A model generated the notes under the pieces. It ran no database searches, was not told the DNA's origin, and saw only the letters and a list, made by a program, of their open reading frames with translations. The translations under genes and the position numbers were made by a program. From Oscillospiraceae bacterium (GTDB lineage: Bacteria; Bacillota; Clostridia; Oscillospirales; CAG-272), in the NCBI GenBank assembly GCA_015065385.1, contig SVQK01000056.1:1-64000 (forward strand): 64,000 bases of DNA, written 5' to 3'. Below are positions 9,890-20,214 of this stretch, piece after piece. The first letter of the stretch is position 1; every line of letters begins with the position of its first letter.

Positions 9890-10630
9890 ATGAAGTGTCT
9901 GATTCTCGCGGCGGGCTACGCGACCCGTCTCTATCCCCTGACGGAAAACTTCCCGAAGCCTCTCTTGAAGGTGGGGGAGAAGACCATCCTCGACTGGCTG
10001 ATCGACGACATCGACGGCGCGGGGCTTGTGGACGAATACATCGTGATCTCCAACCACAAGTTTGCCGGTCACTTTGATGCGTGGGCTAAGGAACACACCC
10101 TTCCCATCACCGTGGTGGACGACGGGACTTCGACGAACGAGACCCGGCTCGGCGCGGTATGCGATATGCAGTTCGCCATCGACAAGCTGGGGATCGACGA
10201 CGATCTTCTGGTCATCGCCGGGGACAATGTGCTCGACTTCTCGCTGACGGCGTTCATCCGATACGCGAAGGAGAAGGACACCTCCTGTACCATGCGATAC
10301 TGGGAGGAGGACGTGAAGCGGCTGAGAAAGAGCGGCATTTCCGAACTCGGCGAGGGCGACGTCCTCCTGTCCCTCGAGGAAAAGCCGGAGGAGCCCAAGT
10401 CCAACTGGTGCACGCCGCCCTTCTATTTCTACAAGAAGGAAGACGCCCGGAAGATCAGGGACGCCATCGCAGACGGATGCGGAACCGACGCGCCGGGTTC
10501 GCTTGTGGCGTGGATGTGTAAGCATTCCGTCCTTCACAGCATGGAAATGCCCGGGAGCCGGTACGACATCGGCAATCTCGAGAGCTACGAGGCGGTCAAG
10601 CGGGACTACCGCGGCATCGTGAAGGAATGA
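9890..10630 (+). CDS. sugar-phosphate nucleotidylyltransferase
   Basis: 246 aa; MKCLILAAGYATRLYPLTENFPKPLLKVGEKTILDW. Confidence 0.85.
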   Translation: MKCLILAAGYATRLYPLTENFPKPLLKVGEKTILDWLIDDIDGAGLVDEYIVISNHKFAGHFDAWAKEHTLPITVVDDGTSTNETRLGAVCDMQFAIDKLGIDDDLLVIAGDNVLDFSLTAFIRYAKEKDTSCTMRYWEEDVKRLRKSGISELGEGDVLLSLEEKPEEPKSNWCTPPFYFYKKEDARKIRDAIADGCGTDAPGSLVAWMCKHSVLHSMEMPGSRYDIGNLESYEAVKRDYRGIVKE

Positions 10631-11328
10631 AGCGGTTCAAAGGTTCCGCGTTTGCGGTTCTGTTTGCTGTCCTGTCCCTGCTCATGTTTCTCGGATGCCG
10701 ATGGGAGGAAATGGAAACGAATCCGGTCGAATCTGTAGAGGAAACTGAACCGATCCTCCCTGAACCGGAGCCGGTCAAGCCTGTTGAGACCTGCGTCATG
10801 CTCGGAGACAGCATCACGGCACAGGGGGATTTTCAGCCGTATTTTGAATCCGTCACGATGTACAACCTCGGGATATCGGGGGATACCATCGTCGGCGTGA
10901 CGGAGCGGATCGGACAGGTTGCGGAACTCTCTCCGGATCTCTTGATGATCCTGTGCGGGATCAACAGTCTGTCGGACGACACGCTGGAACAGAGTCTTGC
11001 GGAGTACAATCTGCTGGCCGAGCGAGCGGCGGACTTGCCCGGGGAGACGCGGATCGTGATCCAGAGCGTTCTTCCGGCGGACGAGGTTTTCATGCGCTGG
11101 AAGCCCTGCTCCGACGATACGATCCGCGCGTTCAACGACGGGCTCCGGGCGATCGCGGAAAAATCCGGCTTCGACTATCTCGATCTCTATTCCAGCTTTG
11201 CGGTGGACGGCGCGATGGATCCCGAGCTGACGACGGACGGGTTACACTTGAACAAAAAAGGCTACGACACATGGGCGGAGCTGATCCGGCCCATCATTGA
11301 GGTGCAACATGAAGAAAACGCGCGTTGA
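10627..11328 (+). CDS. SGNH/GDSL-type hydrolase lipoprotein
   Basis: 233 aa; lipobox LLMFLGC; MLGDSITAQGDF block I, GINSL block, DGLHLNKKGYDTWAELI block V; 4-nt overlap with upstream CDS. Confidence 0.8.
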   Translation: MKRFKGSAFAVLFAVLSLLMFLGCRWEEMETNPVESVEETEPILPEPEPVKPVETCVMLGDSITAQGDFQPYFESVTMYNLGISGDTIVGVTERIGQVAELSPDLLMILCGINSLSDDTLEQSLAEYNLLAERAADLPGETRIVIQSVLPADEVFMRWKPCSDDTIRAFNDGLRAIAEKSGFDYLDLYSSFAVDGAMDPELTTDGLHLNKKGYDTWAELIRPIIEVQHEENAR

Positions 11329-12376
11329 TTTGTACGGAAAAACCATTCTCGTCACCGGGTCTCCCGGATTCATCGGGGCGAACCTCGTCCTGCGGCTGCT
11401 CCGGGAAATGACCTCCGGCACGGTGATTTCCCTCGACAACATGAACGACTACTACGATCCGAAGCTCAAGGAATACCGCCTCGGTCTGATCGAGGAAGCG
11501 GCGAAGACGTCCCCGGTGAAGCATGTTTTCATCAAGGGATCGATCGCGGACAAGGCGCTGATCGACAGGATCTTTGCGGAGTACAAGCCGGCGGTTGTCG
11601 TCAATCTGGCGGCGCAGGCGGGTGTGCGGTATTCCATCGACCATCCGGACGTCTACATCGAGTCGAACATCATCGGATTCTACAATATCCTCGAGGCCTG
11701 CCGGAACCATCCGGTGGAGCATCTGGTCTACGCGTCCAGCTCCTCGGTGTACGGGGGCAATAAAAAAGTGCCGTTCTCGACAGACGACAAGGTGGACACC
11801 CCGGTCAGTCTGTACGCGGCAACCAAAAAGAGCAACGAACTGCTGGCGCACAGCTATTCGAAGCTCTACAACATCCCCTCGACCGGACTGCGGTTCTTCA
11901 CCGTGTACGGCCCGGCGGGACGTCCGGATATGTTCTATTTCTCCGCCACAAACACGCTGGCGAAGGGCGGGACGATCAAGATCTTCAACTACGGCAACTG
12001 CAAGCGGGACTTCACCTTTGTGGACGACATCGTAGAGGGCGTGTTCCGGGTCATGCAGGGCGCGCCGGAGAAGACGAACGGTGAGGACGGGCTGCCCCTG
12101 CCTCCCTACGCGGTCTACAACATCGGCGGAGGAACACCGGAGAATCTGCTCGACTACATCTCCACTTTACAGGAAGAGCTGGTGCGTGCGAAGGTGCTGC
12201 CGGAGGATTACGACTTCGAAGGCCACCGCGAGCTCGTCGGGATGCAGCCGGGGGATGTGCCGGTGACGTACGCGGATTCGGAGGCACTGGAGCGGGATTA
12301 CGGGTTCACGCCGAAGATCGGGATCCGCGAAGGGCTGAGACGGTTCGCGGAGTGGTATAAGGAGTATAATCAATAG
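11309..12376 (+). CDS. NAD-dependent epimerase, UDP-glucuronate 4-epimerase-like
   Basis: KTILVTGSPGFIGANLVLRLL Rossmann motif, SSSSVYG, YAATKKSNE, FFTVYGPAGRPDMFYF; start refined to MKKTRVDLYGK within ORF 11297..12376. Confidence 0.85.
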   Translation: MKKTRVDLYGKTILVTGSPGFIGANLVLRLLREMTSGTVISLDNMNDYYDPKLKEYRLGLIEEAAKTSPVKHVFIKGSIADKALIDRIFAEYKPAVVVNLAAQAGVRYSIDHPDVYIESNIIGFYNILEACRNHPVEHLVYASSSSVYGGNKKVPFSTDDKVDTPVSLYAATKKSNELLAHSYSKLYNIPSTGLRFFTVYGPAGRPDMFYFSATNTLAKGGTIKIFNYGNCKRDFTFVDDIVEGVFRVMQGAPEKTNGEDGLPLPPYAVYNIGGGTPENLLDYISTLQEELVRAKVLPEDYDFEGHRELVGMQPGDVPVTYADSEALERDYGFTPKIGIREGLRRFAEWYKEYNQ

Positions 12377-12406
12377 CTTTTTGCCCGGCTGTTTTTCCTG
12401 CGGGGC

Positions 12407-12435
12407 TTGTCAATCCCGGAGCGAGATGCTATAAT
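12407..12435 (+). promoter_or_regulatory. sigma70/A promoter
   Basis: TTGTCA-17 nt-TATAAT upstream of 12468. Confidence 0.7.
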
Positions 12436-12467
12436 GGGGTTGACTGCAATGGGAAAGGGGCGTAAGC

Positions 12468-14654
12468 ATGAAACGATTTTCACTGCTTGCTGTAACGATG
12501 CTTTTCTGCGCGGTTTCGCTTCTCCTCGTTTTCGCCGGATGTGAACGGAGCGCGACAACGGAGCCGTCGATCGGTTCGCCGGACGCGGCCGCTTCGGGAA
12601 ACAGCGGGAAACAGGATCCCGATGCGGAGGGAGAGACTTCCGCGAAGACGGACAGCCCGGAAACCGTGAATGATCCGGCGGAAGCGGAAAGCGACGTTCT
12701 GACGATCGTGCGGGGGGACAACTCGTCCGCCGCGGTGACAGAAGCCGCGAAGAGCCTGCGCAGGCTGCTCGAAAGCCGGAATTTTCAGGTTGACATCAAG
12801 ACGGACTGGGTGAAGCGCGGCGAAGAGATCAAGCCCTACCCGAACGAAATTCTGATCGGCCCGACGAACCGCCCGGCGTCGGAGGAACTGCACGCGGAGA
12901 TGGCGGAGACGGGGGAGACTTACGATTATTTCATCCGGCTCGGGGCGGTGAATTGCATTGCCGGCACGGACGATTGCATCGGGGAAGCAGCCGAGCTTTT
13001 CGCCGATGAATACGCCGCCCTGAGAGCCGCGGGAAATACGGAGGAGACGAAGGAAATGAAACGTGTTCATGTTTTTCCGGCACAGGGAATGACCCTTTGC
13101 GGCGCGGATCTCTCCGAATGGTCGATCGTGTGTCCCGTCGTGTATCACAAGGAGGATCGTGAGGAGCTTGAACTGCTCGCCTCGCTCTTCTATGAAGCAT
13201 GCGGAAAGAGACCCGCGGTTGTCGGAGCCTCGGAAACGGTCCCGACCTCCCACGCGATGATCTTCGGGACCGCTTCGAAACTGACTCCGCGGGAATGGGA
13301 TCTGTCCTATATCGTCCACTACGACGGGAAGGATCTGCACATCGGCGGCGGGAACCTGTGGGCGGATCTGCGCGCGCTGTACAACGAGCTGATCTACGGC
13401 GCGCTCGGAGCGGGGATCGATCTGAGCATGCCGAATCCGCCGCTTTCGATCGAGCTCGAAGACAAAACCGTCCCGGATGTAAACGGGCACAGGGCCTTTT
13501 CGGTTTCGGCGTGGGTGACGAGCGGGGATGCCTACAACACGGAGGCACAGGTGAAGGAGACCGCGGAGGCCGGCTTTACAAAGATCAGCGTCAGCGGACT
13601 CACGAATGACAGCCTCAGGCGGAACATCATGAAGTGGTGCGCGATCTATGACCTCGAGATCCTTTGGGCGGATGCGCACTATACCTCGATCGGCGAGAAC
13701 TTCTGGACCCGGTATTCCGCCGGACTCGACGCGCCGCACATTTGGGGCCTTTACCTCTGCGACGAGCCGAATTCCTCGATTTTCCCCGATCTGGCGAGGT
13801 GCGCGCAGGAGGTCGCCGGGGAATCGCTGCAGGTTCCTTTCATCAACCTCTTTCCCAACTATGCGAATCAGCAGCAGCTCGGAAACAGGAATTACGGGGA
13901 ACATATCGACGAGTTCTTTTCAACCGTCGAGCCGCCCTATGCGTCCGTCGATATATACCCCTGCGATACGAGCGGACTCTACAGCGGCTACATGGACAAT
14001 CTGGACGTCTTTGCATCCGCTTGCCGGCGCACGAAGACACCGTTCAGCGTATATCTCCAGAGTGTGTCCTTCGCGGCAAGCAAGCGAACCCCGTCCGAAA
14101 AGGATCTTGAATGGCAGACCTGGTGTATCCGGTCCTTCGGCGCGTCTGAGGCGATTTACTTCACCTACATCACCCCGTACAGTACGGCGGAGGATTTCAA
14201 GCCCGCCCTCATCGACCACGACTTGAAGCGTACCGACCGCTGGTATGCCGCGCAGAAGATCAACGGCGAATTCGCGGCGCTCGATCCGGCGTTCGCCCGC
14301 TATCCCGAAAACCTCGGCGCATTCACTGCCAACGTCTCGAAGTCCAATGTCTCCCAGGCCTTCATGCGTTTCACGGGGCAGTACGATTTCAGCGCCGTCC
14401 TCGAAGAGATCGATTCGGAATCCCCCCTGCTGTTCGGATGCTTCACCGACGGAGCGGACGGATACGCCTTCACCGTTGTCAACTGCGAGAACCTTTTGCG
14501 GGATAAAACGGCGGAGGTGCGGCTGAAACTATCCGGGAAAGCTCTCACCGTCTGGCAGAACGGAAACTCTTCCCGTCTCGAACCGGACGGAGAAGGGTAT
14601 GTATCCGTTTCGCTGGCCTGCGGAGAAGGCGCATTCTGTGAAGTCGAACAATAA
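12468..14654 (+). CDS. large secreted lipoprotein with possible carbohydrate-active fold
   Basis: 728 aa; lipobox LLVFAGC; N-terminal region resembling the alpha-glucuronidase-type N-domain (LTIVRGDNSSAAVTEAAKSLRRLLE...EILIGPTNRP); central TIM-barrel-like stretch. Confidence 0.6.
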   Translation: MKRFSLLAVTMLFCAVSLLLVFAGCERSATTEPSIGSPDAAASGNSGKQDPDAEGETSAKTDSPETVNDPAEAESDVLTIVRGDNSSAAVTEAAKSLRRLLESRNFQVDIKTDWVKRGEEIKPYPNEILIGPTNRPASEELHAEMAETGETYDYFIRLGAVNCIAGTDDCIGEAAELFADEYAALRAAGNTEETKEMKRVHVFPAQGMTLCGADLSEWSIVCPVVYHKEDREELELLASLFYEACGKRPAVVGASETVPTSHAMIFGTASKLTPREWDLSYIVHYDGKDLHIGGGNLWADLRALYNELIYGALGAGIDLSMPNPPLSIELEDKTVPDVNGHRAFSVSAWVTSGDAYNTEAQVKETAEAGFTKISVSGLTNDSLRRNIMKWCAIYDLEILWADAHYTSIGENFWTRYSAGLDAPHIWGLYLCDEPNSSIFPDLARCAQEVAGESLQVPFINLFPNYANQQQLGNRNYGEHIDEFFSTVEPPYASVDIYPCDTSGLYSGYMDNLDVFASACRRTKTPFSVYLQSVSFAASKRTPSEKDLEWQTWCIRSFGASEAIYFTYITPYSTAEDFKPALIDHDLKRTDRWYAAQKINGEFAALDPAFARYPENLGAFTANVSKSNVSQAFMRFTGQYDFSAVLEEIDSESPLLFGCFTDGADGYAFTVVNCENLLRDKTAEVRLKLSGKALTVWQNGNSSRLEPDGEGYVSVSLACGEGAFCEVEQ

Positions 14655-14692
14655 CGCGCTGTTTTCGAAGGTATTCCCGTCAAATAAAATCG

Positions 14693-14737
14693 CTCCTCCC
14701 CGTGAGTTCGTTTTCTCCGGGGAGGAGACTTTTTTCA
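14693..14737. terminator. Rho-independent terminator between convergent genes
   Basis: CTCCTCCCC...GGGGAGGAG stem followed by ACTTTTTT. Confidence 0.75.
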
Positions 14738-14749
14738 TCCTGTCTGCGG

Positions 14750-16936
14750 TCAGTGTATATCGGCGTGTTCCGTCCGGTGGAGGATATCCTCCTGCACATC
14801 CCTGCCGAGTCCGGTGAAGTAGGCTGAGAAACCGGACACCCGCACTACGAGATCGGCGTAGTTCTCGGGATGTGCCATCGCGTCCTTGAGCGTTTCGCGG
14901 GAGACGCAGTTGATCTGCACCTCCTGTCCGCCCTGACTGAAATACACCTGAATGGCCGCCCTCAGAGCCGCGCGCTTGACGGGATCTGTGAGCATATCCG
15001 GCGTGTACTTCTGATTCACGACCGTCCCGCAGGATACCAGGCGGTAGTCCGGCTTGCACAGGGACAGGAACGCGGAGGTCGGTCCGTTTTTGTCCATACC
15101 GTAGGTCGGGGAAGCCGCGTCGGAGAGGGGAACGCCCGCATGCCGCCCATCCGGGGTCGCGCCGGTGATATGCCCCGCGGAGACGCTCTGGGTGTTCGAG
15201 GCGATAGCCGTGTAGAAATCGCCGCCGTCCCGGGTGTGATACTGCGCGAAGACCCGGTCGAGGAATTCTACATACCACACGGCGTATTTATCGACGAAAT
15301 CGTCGTTGTTGCCGTACTTCACGACGTTTTGCAAACGGGCGCGGAGGGGCTCGTACCCCTTGAAATCGGCGGCCATCGCGTCCCGCAATTCCGTCAGGGT
15401 GCAGGCGCGGTCCAGATATACGACCTTCTCCACCGCCGCGAGGGAATCCGCCACCGTTGCGATCCCCATGCCGCACGCGCCGTGAACGGAGGGATACCGC
15501 GCGCCGCCGCAGTTGATATCCTCCCCGCGCGCGATGCAATCGTCGCAGAACAGGGACATGAAAGGCTGGGCATAATGCCGGTAGTTGTAACGCCCGTTTT
15601 CGTTGTTGAAGATAGTGACGTATTCTCCGGCCGCGAAGGCGATCTGTTTTTCAAACGCGCCGAGGAAGTCTTCCATCGTTTCCATGTCTTCGAGCGCGCC
15701 TGTGTCCAGACCCAGATAGTCTGGGTCAAGCGCGGAGGTCCCTCTGTAGAAAACCGCTTCGAGAAACTGCGGCACGTTGAACCGACCGTCGGACCACGCT
15801 GGCTGCTTTCCGGGGATGAAATTCTCGATGCACCCCACGAAGCAGTAGTCTCGCGCGTCTTCTAGAGAATACCCGTGGCGTTTCAGCGCGGGGATGTTCA
15901 CGCGGTCGTTCATCAGGGCGGGGTAGCCGAGCCCGGTTCCGATGACCTGCAGGCATTCGTCGAGGAACCTGTCGGGCATTCCCTCGTGAAGTCTGGCGGA
16001 GAGGTTCGGCCCGGGGACGTTGCAGTCCCGGACGGCGTGGAGGACTCTGTAGGAAAGGTCGTTGATCCCTTCCTCCCCCGCCGGCGTGACCCCGCCGATG
16101 CAGATGTTCACCACGTCGCTGTTTCCGTATTCCACGATTTTGATGAAGCAGCAGGCGATCAGATCCTCCGCGTCTTCGGGCGTCAGGATCCCCGCCTCGA
16201 TATCGTGTTCGTAATGGGGCAAAAGATACTGGTCGATCCGGCCAAAGGCCATCGCGTATTTGTTCTGGAACAGGAAGGAGAGGTGGACGAGCCAAACAAG
16301 GTTCAAGGCCTGACGGAACGTCACCGGGGCTTCCCAGGCGGCGAAATCCAGATCGTCCGCAAGGGAGAGGAGTTCGGCTTCGCAGGCGGGATCGTCGGTC
16401 CGTGAGGCTGCTTCGCGCGCGGCGTCGGCATGACGGCGGACGAAGGCGGAAAAACCGGTCAGCACGGTCTTCATCGCGGTGAGGAATTCCACTTTTTCGG
16501 GCTCTTCCCGGTGGACGAGGAGGGAAGAGTCTATCCTCGCCATCGTACCGCGGATGCCTTCCTTCAGGAAGCGATCATATCCGGGCGCGAAGTGGTCGGA
16601 ATTCGTCCAGAAGCCGAGGTATCCGTAGGATCCGCAGATGGCTCCCGCCCGTTTCAGCTCCAGCGGATCGGCGTTTTCGACGTAATTCCCGCGGCGAGAT
16701 CCCGCGATCCGGTCGCATTCGTAAACATAGACGGGGAAATTCTCAAACCATGCTTTCTGTGCCAGCGCGCAGGCAGTCAGCGGAGACTGTCCGTAGGTAT
16801 TCCGAAAGGATCTGTACCGGATCAGCTCGGTGTTGCGGTACTCCCCGGCGGGGGCGTGTTTCTGCGCTTCTTTCAGGAGAGGAAGATGTTTCATGTCCGT
16901 GTGCTCCCTGATCGGTAAATAGTCTGCTTTTGCCAT
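14750..16936 (-). CDS. glycyl radical enzyme (pyruvate formate-lyase family)
   Basis: 728 aa; active-site Cys region DARDYCFVGCIEN and C-terminal glycyl radical motif RVSGFSAYF. Confidence 0.85.
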   Translation of the reverse strand: MAKADYLPIREHTDMKHLPLLKEAQKHAPAGEYRNTELIRYRSFRNTYGQSPLTACALAQKAWFENFPVYVYECDRIAGSRRGNYVENADPLELKRAGAICGSYGYLGFWTNSDHFAPGYDRFLKEGIRGTMARIDSSLLVHREEPEKVEFLTAMKTVLTGFSAFVRRHADAAREAASRTDDPACEAELLSLADDLDFAAWEAPVTFRQALNLVWLVHLSFLFQNKYAMAFGRIDQYLLPHYEHDIEAGILTPEDAEDLIACCFIKIVEYGNSDVVNICIGGVTPAGEEGINDLSYRVLHAVRDCNVPGPNLSARLHEGMPDRFLDECLQVIGTGLGYPALMNDRVNIPALKRHGYSLEDARDYCFVGCIENFIPGKQPAWSDGRFNVPQFLEAVFYRGTSALDPDYLGLDTGALEDMETMEDFLGAFEKQIAFAAGEYVTIFNNENGRYNYRHYAQPFMSLFCDDCIARGEDINCGGARYPSVHGACGMGIATVADSLAAVEKVVYLDRACTLTELRDAMAADFKGYEPLRARLQNVVKYGNNDDFVDKYAVWYVEFLDRVFAQYHTRDGGDFYTAIASNTQSVSAGHITGATPDGRHAGVPLSDAASPTYGMDKNGPTSAFLSLCKPDYRLVSCGTVVNQKYTPDMLTDPVKRAALRAAIQVYFSQGGQEVQINCVSRETLKDAMAHPENYADLVVRVSGFSAYFTGLGRDVQEDILHRTEHADIH

Positions 16937-17160
16937 CGAATCCAGTATAGCATGAATCGGCCGCTTTGTCTATGGATTTTTGAGATAAATCCGGACAAAT
17001 CTGCCGACGCTTTGCGCGGCGTCGTTTCTTACCGCGCGCAGTCCATGGCGGGAGATTTTTCCTGCACGATCCCCCTGTCGAGGACTTGACTGTGGTCTTT
17101 CATATTGTATGCTGTGGATCTTGAACCGCGTTTTTCCGCATGTCAGACTGCGGAATCCTA

Positions 17161-17189
17161 TTGCACCGCCGCTCCGCATGTGTTATAAT
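17161..17189 (+). promoter_or_regulatory. sigma70/A promoter
   Basis: TTGCAC-17 nt-TATAAT upstream of 17241. Confidence 0.65.
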
Positions 17190-17240
17190 AAATTCAGTAT
17201 AGCATAACGTGAAAACAGACGGTGCCGGAAAGGAGAAGAC

Positions 17241-20213
17241 ATGAACTGTCCTCATTGCGGAAAAGAAGTGAAAGACGGCGCGAAATTCTGCCAGCACTGC
17301 GGGAGCAGGTTGACGGAAGCCGAACTCGTGAAGCGCGAGCGCTGGTGCCCCTCCTGCGGCGCGCTGCTGCCAGACGGCGCGAAGTTCTGCAACAAATGCG
17401 GGCTGCCCCTCCGACCGACAGCGGCCCGGCAGGTTCAGACAGCGGCGCAGCCGGTTTATAATCAGACCCCCGCGGTACGGACCTCCAGGCCGCAGAAGCG
17501 GAAGAGCCGTTTTTCCGGCTTCACCCGCGCGTTGTCCCTCCTCCTCGCCGCCGCGCTTCTTGTGACAGGGCTGTGGAAGCCGGGATTCATGCTGCCTTGG
17601 ATCGGCAGGATCGGCATCTTCAAACCGGCAAACCCGAAGGTGGCATACAACACGGATTCCCTCGTTCTGGACCGAAAGGAAACCGAAGCGGTCAAACCCG
17701 TTACCGCGGCGCTCAGCATGGACGAACCCGCTGTGACCGTTGGGGAGATCAAGGTCGATTTCGGCGTGATGGAGGGGGAGCACACGCTCGAGATCCGGGA
17801 CGTCGGGATCAAAAGGGACAATTCCGAAGACGCCGAGGTGCATGTGTACGATTTCCGGCTCGACGGGGGGAAGACCCAGCCGGATACCTGCGTCGCCGTC
17901 ACCGTTCCGTACAACCCGGAAAACATGGATCCGTACGACACCGTCACCGCCCGGCATTACGACGCGAAGACGAAGAGCTGGACCGTGCTTCCCGCCGAAT
18001 TCGACACGGACGCGAAAACGGTCACGTTCTGGACGGATCATTTCTCCGAGGACGGGATCTACGACACCTGGCAGTCCCGGCTCGCCATCGCGGAGTATGA
18101 ATACGGGGCGGTCGCGGGCGGATCCGCTTCTCTTGAAATGCCCTATCAGGAGTACAAGCAGGACGGGACAGGGTTCGATCCGGACGGCGCGGGAACGGGC
18201 GCGGCGATCGGCTCATCCGTGGGAGGCATGATCCCGGGCGGTTCCGTTGCGGGAGCGGCTGCGGGCTTCTATATCGGCGGGAAGATGGCCGAATGGAACA
18301 ACGACGAACCTTTCCTCTACAATCAGAAGGATATTCAGGAGGGCAAGGGCGCGCTCTCAAGAGTCACCTTCAACGCGAACCGGCTGAATCAGATCGCAAA
18401 GAACATCAACACGCAGTTTGATTCGCTCCAAGCCATTGCGAAAGAAGAGCTGAACTGGCAGAACGACACCTCTGTCGCGGGCAAAGCAGCCGTCGCCACC
18501 GGATTCGGAGGGAACGCCGCCACCGCTTCCGACAATATTCAGCAGGTGTTCTCCTCCATGGGCAGGATCGCGGAAGGGACCTCCGCCGCGCTCTCCAAAG
18601 CGTTCTTCGCCGTCGGCGCGGTTCTGACCGCCGTCAAATTCAGCCTGAGCTGGTACGACAACGGCAGCTTCACGTCCGCCCTGTGGGATAACGCGGCGGA
18701 TATCGGTCTGGTTGCGCTCGGCGCTCTGTCGCTCGGAACGGGAGGAGCCGCCGGGGTCGCCATCGGGATCGTAGCGGCCGGGCTGTGGGCAGTGACATCG
18801 GTCGGCTCCGCGGTCAACGACAGCGATTTCGACTACATCACCGGCCTGCGCAACGGACACTACGACAACGACACGCAGAGGACCTACATGGTGTTCACCA
18901 CAAACTATATCTCCTACTCGGCGCAGGCGGAGAACAGCGGCAAGTGGCCGGGCGGGCTGACCTTCTCCAAATTCCCCGCATCCATGGAGAAAACGCGGGA
19001 TTACATTTTTAATACCTATAAAACCTACGGCTTTGACGACAGCTGGGCGCTCGGGAACGAGTCCTACGACAAGGGGCTCACGCATTGGAGATCATACCTC
19101 AAAGCGAAGGCGGATTCGTCCTCGAAGGATACCGCGCAGCTTGCGGGAAATATCGACGCGTGTTTCGCAAATGCCGCGGGCGTGTTCTGGAAGCTGCCCG
19201 CGGAAGTCCGGCAGGAGTTTGCGAAAGATATTAAGGCCTATAACTATCAGGAACCGGATTCCGGCACGAGAGGGACCTATACGTCACAGATGAAGCAGAT
19301 CCTCTCCATGCTGAATTCCGACAACATCAAGTATTTTTACGAGCAGCGCAGTACAAAGGCGAAGAACGACGCCCTTCGGAACATCGACGAGCTGACCAAG
19401 GCGATGAACACCGTCACGAGCTTCTCCTTCTTTGTGAAGGAAACGGACGGGAACGGAAGGGAAAAGAAGGTCCCGCTGGCGGAATCGCAGTATAAGGGGT
19501 ATATCGCCGCGTTCTGCGAAGGGAAGGAGAGCGCGCCCCGCAACGCAGGGTACGGCACGGTTGACGACTGGATCTTCGAGACCGGAAAGGAAACCGTCCA
19601 GTTCCAGTGCACCGCGTACAACTGGCTCAAATCCGGAGGAAAGGACGGTCAGCCGCTCGGATGGGTCCGGCTGTTCCCGGATGAAAACGCGCTGAAGCGG
19701 AACGTCTCCGCGGCGGAAGCGTCCTTTGAGTTTGCGAACGGCGGCGTGGAGGTGATCTTCGGCGCTTCGGACGACATCGAGGGCGAGTACGCGGGGACCG
19801 TCACGCCCACCGGTTTCTATCTCGGCGATCTCTGGTACAAGGTCTGGGGCGAGAAGCTCGGACTGTCCCGCGAGGACTGCGCGGATTCGGTCTCCATGTC
19901 GGAGAATATGCGGATCACGGGGGTGACCGTTGCGAAGGGAGGACTTCTCAGCGGCGGAAAATACAAGCTCACCTTCCACATGCTGGACACAGAGGAGGAC
20001 ACCGCGCTCAACGTTCCCGTGGACGCGGAATTCAGGGGAGGAAAGCTCATCATCAAGAACGACAAGGGGACCACGTCGATTTCGGTGATACAGGAGAGCG
20101 GGAAGCCGACCCGGCTCGAAGGCACGGGCGTGATCATCAATTTCGACCAGACCGCGCAGGCGTATGCGCAGATGTACCTGATCATCGACATCAGCGTGCA
20201 GAAGAGGGAATGA
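17241..20213 (+). CDS. double zinc-ribbon membrane/secreted protein with glycine-zipper-like segments, unknown function
   Basis: 990 aa; CPHCGKEVKDGAKFCQHCG and CPSCGALLPDGAKFCNKCG; TM after about residue 95; GTGAAIGSSVGGMIPGGSVAGAAAGFYIGG. Confidence 0.75.
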   Translation: MNCPHCGKEVKDGAKFCQHCGSRLTEAELVKRERWCPSCGALLPDGAKFCNKCGLPLRPTAARQVQTAAQPVYNQTPAVRTSRPQKRKSRFSGFTRALSLLLAAALLVTGLWKPGFMLPWIGRIGIFKPANPKVAYNTDSLVLDRKETEAVKPVTAALSMDEPAVTVGEIKVDFGVMEGEHTLEIRDVGIKRDNSEDAEVHVYDFRLDGGKTQPDTCVAVTVPYNPENMDPYDTVTARHYDAKTKSWTVLPAEFDTDAKTVTFWTDHFSEDGIYDTWQSRLAIAEYEYGAVAGGSASLEMPYQEYKQDGTGFDPDGAGTGAAIGSSVGGMIPGGSVAGAAAGFYIGGKMAEWNNDEPFLYNQKDIQEGKGALSRVTFNANRLNQIAKNINTQFDSLQAIAKEELNWQNDTSVAGKAAVATGFGGNAATASDNIQQVFSSMGRIAEGTSAALSKAFFAVGAVLTAVKFSLSWYDNGSFTSALWDNAADIGLVALGALSLGTGGAAGVAIGIVAAGLWAVTSVGSAVNDSDFDYITGLRNGHYDNDTQRTYMVFTTNYISYSAQAENSGKWPGGLTFSKFPASMEKTRDYIFNTYKTYGFDDSWALGNESYDKGLTHWRSYLKAKADSSSKDTAQLAGNIDACFANAAGVFWKLPAEVRQEFAKDIKAYNYQEPDSGTRGTYTSQMKQILSMLNSDNIKYFYEQRSTKAKNDALRNIDELTKAMNTVTSFSFFVKETDGNGREKKVPLAESQYKGYIAAFCEGKESAPRNAGYGTVDDWIFETGKETVQFQCTAYNWLKSGGKDGQPLGWVRLFPDENALKRNVSAAEASFEFANGGVEVIFGASDDIEGEYAGTVTPTGFYLGDLWYKVWGEKLGLSREDCADSVSMSENMRITGVTVAKGGLLSGGKYKLTFHMLDTEEDTALNVPVDAEFRGGKLIIKNDKGTTSISVIQESGKPTRLEGTGVIINFDQTAQAYAQMYLIIDISVQKRE

Positions 20214-20214
20214 G

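Noticed and set aside
9851-10537. 228-aa minus-strand ORF
   Set aside because: Antisense of the nucleotidylyltransferase with its LILAAGYATRL motif.
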